11,292 bases of DNA from Fusobacteriota bacterium (GTDB lineage: Bacteria; Fusobacteriota; Fusobacteriia; JAPLKR01): positions 1 through 11,292 of the forward strand of contig JAPLKR010000042.1 in assembly GCA_026387965.1 (NCBI GenBank), read 5' to 3'. Numbering within the stretch: position 1 is the first letter of the stretch; each line of letters opens with the position of its first letter. The notes under the pieces are model-generated. The model did not search any database. It was not told where the DNA came from and saw only the letters and a program-made list of their open reading frames with translations. Of this stretch, positions 6,587-11,292 are shown piece by piece. The position numbers and the translations under genes were made by a program.

Positions 6587-7036
6587 TTGAAATCGTTAAA
6601 ATACTTTGAACGTATTGTTATTTGGTGCTTAGTAGTTATGCTAGCTATTGTAATATTTTTTTCACTTCTTCAAGTGGCTTTTGGACTAGTCGCATCACTC
6701 TTCATTCACCCAGAGTCGCTTTTAGATGTTGATAATTTATTTGGAATGTTGAGCAGTATTTTTATGGTGTTAATTGCAATGGAACTTTTTGAGACGGTAA
6801 AAATGTATATTCAAAAAAAGGGTATATATGTAGAACTTATCATTGATGTTGCGATTATTGCCATGGCAAGAAAATTGATTATATTTGACTACTCTTCAAG
6901 GAATATTCCAATACTTTATGGCGTTGCGGCTGCAATGGTTGCCTTAGGGACAGTCCGCTATATTTGTAAGAAAACAAGTAATCATTGCGTAGATTGTACA
7001 GAGAGGAAAAAACAAGAGGAGGGCTTATCTAAATGA
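6587..7036 (+). CDS. PsiE-like (phosphate-starvation-inducible E family) membrane protein
   Basis: A 149-residue protein with about four hydrophobic segments (roughly 10-36, 50-66, 78-98 and 106-124), separated by short charged loops (ETVKMYIQKKG; MARKLIIFDY). The loop pattern and length match the PsiE family, whose E. coli member is induced by phosphate starvation but has no defined activity. The start is a TTG at 6587, with AAGGAG 7 nt upstream (6574-6579). No ATG fits, and an in-frame TAG lies just before. The C-terminal tail has extra cysteines (C-x-x-x-x-x-x-HCVDC) after the last helix, a possible metal or redox site that I do not recall from PsiE. Its stop overlaps the ispG start (ATGA), so the two are translationally coupled. 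Confidence 0.75.
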   Translation: MKSLKYFERIVIWCLVVMLAIVIFFSLLQVAFGLVASLFIHPESLLDVDNLFGMLSSIFMVLIAMELFETVKMYIQKKGIYVELIIDVAIIAMARKLIIFDYSSRNIPILYGVAAAMVALGTVRYICKKTSNHCVDCTERKKQEEGLSK

Positions 7037-8067
7037 AACGTGTAGTTAGTATAGGAAATATTCAAATAGGTGGTAGTAATCCAATTGCTATTCAGTCAAT
7101 GACCAATACTCCCACAGCTAATGTAGAAAAAACCGTCGAACAAATACTGAAGCTTGAAGCAGTAGGTTGTGAAATTGTACGCGTAACAGTAAACGATATA
7201 GCTGCTGCACAGGCTATTTCAGAAATAAAAAGACATATTCACATTCCCCTTGTGGCAGATATTCACTTTGACTATAAATTGGCTTTAAAGGCCATTGAAA
7301 ATGGTGTGGATAAAGTGAGGCTGAACCCTGGCAATATCGGTTCTGAAGATAGAATTGAGGCTGTTGTAAAAGCAGCTAAAGCGAAGGGCATTCCTATTAG
7401 AATAGGTGTGAATTCTGGAAGTATTGAAAAACACATATTGGAAAAATATGGGCATCCTACATCGGATGCGCTTGTAGAAAGTGCATTATATCATATTAAA
7501 CTTTTAGAAAAATTTGATTTTAATGATATTGTTGTGTCACTCAAAGCGAGTGATGTAAAAATGATGACTGAGGCTTATCAAAAGATTGATAAGCTGATTG
7601 TTTATCCCCTTCATTTAGGCGTTACAGAAGCGGGAACTTCAGTGCAAGGTATTGTGAAATCCTCGATTGGAATTGGCAGTTTACTGCTTCAAGGTATAGG
7701 TAGCACACTGCGGGTATCTTTAACCGAAGACCCCGTAGAAGAGATTCCAGTAGCCAAAGAGATATTAATGGTGTTGGGTTTAAGAAAAGGGGTTGAGATT
7801 GTGTCGTGTCCTACATGCGGACGAACACAAATAGATTTGATTGGTTTAGCAAAACAAGTTGAAAAACGTTTTAAACATCTCAACAAAGATTTGAAAATTG
7901 CGGTAATGGGGTGCGTTGTCAATGGCCCGGGCGAAGCAAAAGAAGCAGACTTTGGTGTCGCTGCAGGTCAAGGCATTGGGATCATTTTCAAAAAAGGGGA
8001 AGTGATAAAACAGGTTAAAGAGTCCGAGATTCTTTTTGAACTCGAAAAACTTCTTGAAGAGTTTTAG
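7033..8067 (+). CDS. ispG: 4-hydroxy-3-methylbut-2-en-1-yl diphosphate synthase
   Basis: A 344-residue iron-sulfur enzyme that converts MEcPP to HMBPP, the penultimate step of the MEP isoprenoid route. The N-terminal TIM-barrel part shows IAIQSMTNTPT, LVADIHFD, KVRLNPGN and IRIGVNSGS. The C-terminal [4Fe-4S] domain has SCPTCGRT with C259 and C262, and GCVVNGPGEA with C294 and E301, the full set of cluster ligands. The size is that of the short bacterial type without the plant insert. The start overlaps the upstream stop by 4 nt (ATGA), with GAGGAGGG about 10 nt upstream. In-cytoplasm synthesis of isoprenoid precursor fits with the downstream envelope genes (undecaprenyl carriers). Confidence 0.97.
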   Translation: MKRVVSIGNIQIGGSNPIAIQSMTNTPTANVEKTVEQILKLEAVGCEIVRVTVNDIAAAQAISEIKRHIHIPLVADIHFDYKLALKAIENGVDKVRLNPGNIGSEDRIEAVVKAAKAKGIPIRIGVNSGSIEKHILEKYGHPTSDALVESALYHIKLLEKFDFNDIVVSLKASDVKMMTEAYQKIDKLIVYPLHLGVTEAGTSVQGIVKSSIGIGSLLLQGIGSTLRVSLTEDPVEEIPVAKEILMVLGLRKGVEIVSCPTCGRTQIDLIGLAKQVEKRFKHLNKDLKIAVMGCVVNGPGEAKEADFGVAAGQGIGIIFKKGEVIKQVKESEILFELEKLLEEF

Positions 8068-8075
8068 GAGAATAT

Positions 8076-9296
8076 GTGAAAAAAATAGGTATGATTTTAG
8101 GTACAATTGCTCTTTCTACCATTTTGTTGGCTGATGTCGTTAGTGGTTCCCTTTATACCAATGGGGTTTCTCAAATTACACAGAGTGTTGCAGTTAGCGG
8201 AAGTACGGTTATATGTAATTTACCCTCTCAGATAAATATGGATTCATTGAATGTTGTGGGGGCTCGTGTGAAAAGTATCTCTTTTCAAAATCCAACAGAT
8301 TTGAACAATATTGTGGGAAAACTTGTGTCAATACAGGGTGTTCTAAGTGAGAAATATCAGGTTATTGGCTATAATGGACAAAGTGCTATTTTAAAAAACA
8401 TGAAAACAGGCCAAATGGTGGCAAATATCACCCAACCTCTAAATATTTCAGGCGCAAGCAGTGGTGTTGCAACTCAAATAGTTTTGGATTCTTCTTTGGA
8501 AAGCGCGACAGCACAGGTTTCATACCTTGTAAACTCTCTTTCGTGGCAACCCATTTATAAGTTGGTGGTAGGTGAGAAGAAAATCTCTTTAGAGTTTGTT
8601 GCAAAAATTGAAAATAACAGCGATACAGGATATTTTTTGCCGAAAGCCCAATTTATCTACGGAGACATCTCACAAAACAGAAATGTGCCTACTGATATGG
8701 TGATGATGACAAAGAGTCAAAATAGCCAAAATAGCGGCGGTTTTCAACTTTCTGATACGTATTATAGTTACCCCATTCAAAACTTAGCTATCGCACCAAA
8801 TTCAACCCAGTATATAACGCTGAAAACGGATCATTTTCCGGTAGATAAGGTGTTGTGCTATACATTAAATGGGCAAAATGTAACAGAAAATGTAACGTTT
8901 AACACCAAGCAAACGCTCTTTACAAGAAGCATAATTTCTGCATTTTCAAGTTCAGGCAGTTATTTAGGATCAATTTCACTTCAAAATGATGCAGAGAACA
9001 AGTATAGTATTGTACTTTCTAAGGTTGATTTTGTGGTGGCACAAACCAAGCTTCTTTTTAAAACTGTTGTAAATGCAGGAAAAAGTTTAAAGCAAACGTA
9101 CACAGTTATATTAAATAACAAGAGTAGTAAAAATCAAAATTTTGAACTGTCATGCCCCCTTTATGGAAATAATGCTCAAATCATTCAGTGTAATTATAAA
9201 ATTAATGTGATATCAGCAAATATAGGGGTGATTGCGGCGGTATTAAAACCAGGGATAAACAAAATAAACTTTGTAATACAAACTGATAACAGTTAG
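8076..9296 (+). CDS. Secreted DUF4139-like protein
   Basis: A 406-residue exported protein. GTG at 8076 is chosen: TAGGAG (8065-8070) is 5 nt upstream, and it yields a clean signal peptide, MKKIGMILGTIALSTILLA, with cleavage likely after A19. The region after it (GVSQITQSVAVSG...INMDSLNVVGARVKSISF) has the pattern of the N-terminal domain of DUF4139/mucoidy-inhibitor-like proteins. The block VSYLVNSLSWQPIYKL (W157), then KIENNSD and the IENN/beta-strand series, resembles DUF4139 itself. It lacks the long coiled-coil insert of larger family members. It looks mainly beta-stranded, with no membrane segment beyond the signal. It lies 8 nt after ispG and 12 nt before lgt, so it belongs to the operon. 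It has no lipobox, so it is periplasmic or outer-membrane associated. Function unknown; family call moderate. Confidence 0.65.
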   Translation: MKKIGMILGTIALSTILLADVVSGSLYTNGVSQITQSVAVSGSTVICNLPSQINMDSLNVVGARVKSISFQNPTDLNNIVGKLVSIQGVLSEKYQVIGYNGQSAILKNMKTGQMVANITQPLNISGASSGVATQIVLDSSLESATAQVSYLVNSLSWQPIYKLVVGEKKISLEFVAKIENNSDTGYFLPKAQFIYGDISQNRNVPTDMVMMTKSQNSQNSGGFQLSDTYYSYPIQNLAIAPNSTQYITLKTDHFPVDKVLCYTLNGQNVTENVTFNTKQTLFTRSIISAFSSSGSYLGSISLQNDAENKYSIVLSKVDFVVAQTKLLFKTVVNAGKSLKQTYTVILNNKSSKNQNFELSCPLYGNNAQIIQCNYKINVISANIGVIAAVLKPGINKINFVIQTDNS

Positions 9297-9308
9297 AAGG
9301 AGATAAAT

Positions 9309-10160
9309 ATGCATCCAGTTCTTTTCCACATTGGAAGTTTTGAAGTAAGGTTTTATGGGCTTATGTACGCATTAGCCTTTATTATCGGAATAATTTTAGC
9401 AAGAAGAGAAGCTAAAAGATACGGGCTTAAGGTATCGATGATTGAGGAATACTGTATTATTGCAATGGTATCGGGACTCATTGGAGGACGGGCATACTAT
9501 GTACTTCTTGAACATCAGTTTTATTTTGCCCACCCCTCACAAATTATTGCCGTATGGCACGGCGGAATGGCCATTCATGGGGGGATCATTGGGGGAATAA
9601 TAGGAACGTTGATTTTCGGTAAGATTAAAAAAATCAATCCTTGGTTACTTGGAGATATACTTGCTGCCCCGTTTATACTTGGCCAAGGAATTGGGAGAAT
9701 AGGAAATTTAATGAATGGCGATGCCAATGGCGTTCCGCTGATTACCCCTTTTAAAGCTATGATTACCAATCACTTTGAACAGTGGTGGGCAGCTTATCAA
9801 ATGGGACTGGCAAAAGCAGCGAAGCCATTTTTACCGTGGGGAATAATTTTTCCTCCTGGAACAGCAGGAGGAGATGAATTTCCCGGGATTGCAACCTACC
9901 CCGTGATGGTATATGAGATGATATTAAATTTTATTGCCTTTCTACTTATATGGTTTATTTTTAGAAAAAAAGGGTACAAAACAGGCTCTCTTTTTTGCCT
10001 ATATCTAATAGCTTATGGAATTATTAGAGGGGTAGTAACAACTTTTAGAGGGGACGATCTTATGATGTTTGGAGTAAGAGCACCCTACGTTATGAGTGTT
10101 ATCATGATTGTTTTTGGAACTATTATGTTTTTGTACTTTAATCGTAAAAAACGTATCTAA
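9309..10160 (+). CDS. lgt: Phosphatidylglycerol-prolipoprotein diacylglyceryl transferase
   Basis: A 283-residue inner-membrane enzyme that moves diacylglycerol from phosphatidylglycerol to the lipobox cysteine of prolipoproteins. VRFYGLMYALAF (13-24), WHGGMAIHGG (H84 and H89) and the Lgt signature GRIGNLMNGD (129-138) are all present. YPVMVYE and the C-terminal RGVVTTFRGDD follow. About seven hydrophobic segments are visible. The position before FFR that is Glu in E. coli is Thr here, and the signature ends NGD rather than NGE. I believe both vary in low-GC relatives. The long loop containing LPWGIIFPPGTAGGDEFPG recalls fusobacterial Lgt proteins. ATG at 9309 has AAGGAG about 7 nt upstream. 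It is the last recognisable gene of the psiE operon. Confidence 0.95.
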   Translation: MHPVLFHIGSFEVRFYGLMYALAFIIGIILARREAKRYGLKVSMIEEYCIIAMVSGLIGGRAYYVLLEHQFYFAHPSQIIAVWHGGMAIHGGIIGGIIGTLIFGKIKKINPWLLGDILAAPFILGQGIGRIGNLMNGDANGVPLITPFKAMITNHFEQWWAAYQMGLAKAAKPFLPWGIIFPPGTAGGDEFPGIATYPVMVYEMILNFIAFLLIWFIFRKKGYKTGSLFCLYLIAYGIIRGVVTTFRGDDLMMFGVRAPYVMSVIMIVFGTIMFLYFNRKKRI

Positions 10161-10292
10161 TACATTCAGGATGGAAGTGAAATATGCTGGCCAAGGGGGT
10201 ACGGGTTGACCAGTATAGTGAGAAATCCTCCAGAAACTTCAGAGCCAGCACTTTACACTAAATTGCAAGAGTATAATGGCGTTTCTTACTAA
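10161..10292 (+). pseudogene. Gene-like C-terminal remnant in frame behind lgt
   Basis: Directly after the lgt stop the same frame stays open for 43 codons to a TAA at 10290-10292, with no start codon or ribosome site of its own. Its composition is protein-like and unlike the AT-rich spacer around it: IQDGSEICWPRGYGLTS, then RNPPETSEPALYTKLQEYN. The GLTS...LYTKLQEY pattern weakly recalls the end of trypsin-like S1 proteases (GVTS...VYTKVSxY), but there is too little to assign. It could be the leftover 3' end of a gene deleted behind lgt, or chance. An imperfect inverted repeat (CTGGCCAA/TTGACCAG, one mismatch) lies within it near 10188-10214. Confidence 0.35.
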
Positions 10293-10470
10293 AGGTATAT
10301 TAATTTTTCATGTGTCTATGAAAAATATCAATAGTTATCTGGATTGGACTTAAATATGAAAAAAAGAGAATTGATATTAAAATAGAAGTGTAAAAGACTC
10401 TATAAAAAAGAAAATAGTGAAAAGCGGTAAAGGAGGCGTATGATATTTAATAGTATCATACAAATAAAAA
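10293..10470. other. AT-rich spacer before the secreted-protein gene
   Basis: No supported gene. It holds a 9-bp A/T-rich inverted repeat, ATTTTTCAT (10303-10311) with ATGAAAAAT (10318-10326), which has no T run after it and is not a convincing terminator. It also holds AATATCAA (10324-10331) opposite TTGATATT (10371-10378). A possible -10 box TATAAA lies at 10401-10406, without a good -35. Short open frames here (about 10 codons) have no coding signs. Confidence 0.5.
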
Positions 10471-10473
10471 ATG
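10429..10473 (+). promoter_or_regulatory. Shine-Dalgarno separated from the start codon by a hairpin
   Basis: AAAGGAGG (10429-10436) is a strong ribosome binding site but lies 34 nt before ATG 10471. Between them an 8-bp perfect stem, GTATGATA (10438-10445) with TATCATAC (10454-10461), can form. Removing the hairpin leaves C10437 plus 9 A/T-rich bases, a 10-nt effective spacing. No other Shine-Dalgarno precedes the ATG. The alternative ATG at 10440 is 3 nt from the Shine-Dalgarno, inside the stem, and opens only a 47-codon frame overlapping the secreted-protein gene. Confidence 0.6.
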
Positions 10474-11085
10474 AAAAAAATCATTCAGGTAGGGATAGTA
10501 TTGACACTTCTTGTTGCCATGTCATCAATTGGATTTGCAGCAAAAGCGAAAGTGCTACAAAAAAATGCAGCAAGCAGTAGCGTTCAATCCATTAATAAAA
10601 TCACGCAACAAGACAATGCAGATTTTAATATTCTAAATCAAACAACTTATTCAGTGGTTATCACAGAATCAGGGTTTGTTTCTTCCAATACAACGGCCGC
10701 AAAAAGTTTTGTTGTAGTAGCGCCAAGCCAAGTTATTCCTCCACAAAAGCAGGTCACGGGGTATAGAATTTATCAAACCAGCGCATTCTCGGATGCTTCG
10801 GTACAATATAATATTAATTTTGGGTATCAAAGAAAAATGGCAAATGGGAAGATGACTACACTTACCACAGGGCAACAAGTGGAATTGTTCTTGAGTAATG
10901 CTGGAATGGCACGAGGATACGTAGTTCATACAAGTCAGTTTGTGTTACCAATTAATAAAGGTGCTACGCTATGTCCGGTACAAATTACCCTTAACGGGGC
11001 AGATCAATATGAAAACCCAACGGGAACTAGCTCGACAGCAACATTCAACATCAATATTACAAATGCTCCTAGCCCTAAAATTTAA
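10471..11085 (+). CDS. Secreted protein of unknown function
   Basis: A 204-residue protein with a clear signal peptide (MKKIIQVGIVLTLLVAMSSIGFAA, cleavage near residue 23-24). The mature part is rich in S, T, N, Q and V, with alternating hydrophobic and polar residues that suggest beta-strands (YSVVITESGFV; ASVQYNINFGYQ; TATFNINITN). It has one cysteine (in ATLCPVQI), no lipobox and no membrane segment after the signal. I recognise no family. The general look is of an exported or surface beta-sandwich protein, possibly a pilin- or adhesin-like subunit, which is a guess. It stands alone, with its own terminator, and its translation start depends on an unusual leader. The Sec signal and uninterrupted frame support a real gene. 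Confidence 0.8.
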   Translation: MKKIIQVGIVLTLLVAMSSIGFAAKAKVLQKNAASSSVQSINKITQQDNADFNILNQTTYSVVITESGFVSSNTTAAKSFVVVAPSQVIPPQKQVTGYRIYQTSAFSDASVQYNINFGYQRKMANGKMTTLTTGQQVELFLSNAGMARGYVVHTSQFVLPINKGATLCPVQITLNGADQYENPTGTSSTATFNINITNAPSPKI

Positions 11086-11087
11086 AA

Positions 11088-11127
11088 TAAGAAAAAATCT
11101 CTTGAGTTTGTAAGAGATTTTTTCTTA
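11088..11127 (+). terminator. Rho-independent terminator of the secreted-protein gene
   Basis: A 16-bp perfect stem (11088-11103 with 11112-11127) has an 8-nt loop, GAGTTTGT. The 3' arm carries the T6 run (11118-11123). It starts 3 bases after the stop codon. Confidence 0.92.
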
Positions 11128-11180
11128 ATATATAGTTAAATTATCATCTTGAAATACAGTATTTATATATAGTAACTCGA

Positions 11181-11213
11181 GTTGTGCGTTTTCACTACAC
11201 AACGACACACAAC
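11181..11213. repeat. Bulged inverted repeat, first of two at the right edge
   Basis: GTTGTG-CGTT (11181-11190) pairs with AACG-CACAAC (11201-11204 and 11208-11213), 10 bp with a 3-nt ACA bulge and a 10-nt loop. A perfect 10-bp palindrome AACTCGAGTT (11174-11183) abuts it. No gene is seen around it. Confidence 0.6.
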
Positions 11214-11226
11214 TAAAAAAGAAAAA

Positions 11227-11291
11227 GTAGACAACTCCCTAAAATAGTGTAAAATAAGTTACCACACACACTTACACTAGGAGATGTCTAC
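11227..11291. repeat. Long bulged inverted repeat at the right edge
   Basis: The outer arms GTAGACA (11227-11233) and TGTCTAC (11285-11291) pair, then an A/A mismatch. CTCC (11235-11238) with GGAG (11280-11283) follows, then a 6-nt bulge on the left. The inner TAGTGTAA (11245-11252) pairs with TTACACTA (11272-11279) around a 19-nt loop: 19 bp in all. It may be a subterminal palindrome of an insertion element, an operator, or a structured RNA. The window ends one base later. The ATG at 11284 lies inside the arm directly against AGGAG, so it is an unlikely start codon. Confidence 0.65.
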
Positions 11292-11292
11292 C

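Noticed and set aside
10303-10326. Terminator after lgt
   Set aside because: The 9-bp stem is all A/T except one pair and no T run follows on either strand.
10440-10583. 47-codon gene starting at ATG 10440
   Set aside because: The Shine-Dalgarno is only 3 nt away, the start lies inside a hairpin stem, and most of the frame overlaps the signal-peptide gene. Kept only as an alternative in the findings.
11174-11213. Integron attC site
   Set aside because: Arms do not fit RYYYAAC and GTTRRRY, and no integrase or cassette is seen.
11284-11292. Start of a downstream gene (ATG TCT ACC) at the right edge
   Set aside because: AGGAG directly abuts the ATG with zero spacing, and these bases form the arm of a long inverted repeat; only three codons are visible.

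Overview
The window is a low-GC, densely packed bacterial chromosome segment. The organism should have an LPS-type outer membrane, because it carries a heptose-1-phosphate adenylyltransferase (hldE C-terminal/rfaE2 type). It uses the MEP isoprenoid route (ispG) and makes lipoproteins (lgt). The Lgt sequence, the free-standing RfaE2 domain and the AT-rich Shine-Dalgarno-led genes remind me of Fusobacteriota or a related low-GC diderm. That is inference from recall, not a search result.

Layout. (1) 2-397: the 3' end of a small membrane protein gene, with an intrinsic terminator inside its last codons. (2) 430-3067: a metal-resistance unit, with a consensus-like promoter, an SmtB/CadC-type operator, a CadC-like ArsR repressor and a P1B-2 Zn/Cd/Pb-exporting ATPase. 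It ends in a 17-bp perfect hairpin (3078-3117) that also closes the convergent minus-strand operon. (3) 6412 down to 3120, minus strand: hldE2/rfaE2, tsaE, tsaB, then two tandem RMD1/DUF155-family paralogs. Genes are 13 nt apart or overlap, apart from 31 nt between the two paralogs. An A10 run lies where tsaB overlaps the first paralog. (4) 6413-6586: divergent promoters. (5) 6587-10160, plus strand: psiE-like, ispG, a secreted DUF4139-like protein, lgt. These overlap or are about 10 nt apart, so they look like one operon. (6) 10161-10470: a mostly non-coding stretch that begins with a 43-codon gene-like remnant in frame behind lgt. (7) 10471-11085: a secreted protein of unknown function, whose Shine-Dalgarno and start codon are separated by a hairpin; it ends in a strong terminator. 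(8) 11128-11292: non-coding, with two consecutive bulged inverted repeats reaching the right edge.

Working together: CadC and CadA form a closed metal-sensing/export circuit. TsaE and TsaB belong to the t6A37 tRNA modification machinery, and the RMD1 pair is coupled to them by overlap. PsiE, IspG, the DUF4139-like protein and Lgt are all envelope or lipid related. I see no tRNA, rRNA, CRISPR array or complete mobile element. The items most worth following are the duplicated RMD1 genes with the A10 junction, the hairpin between Shine-Dalgarno and start at 10429-10473, and the structured right edge.
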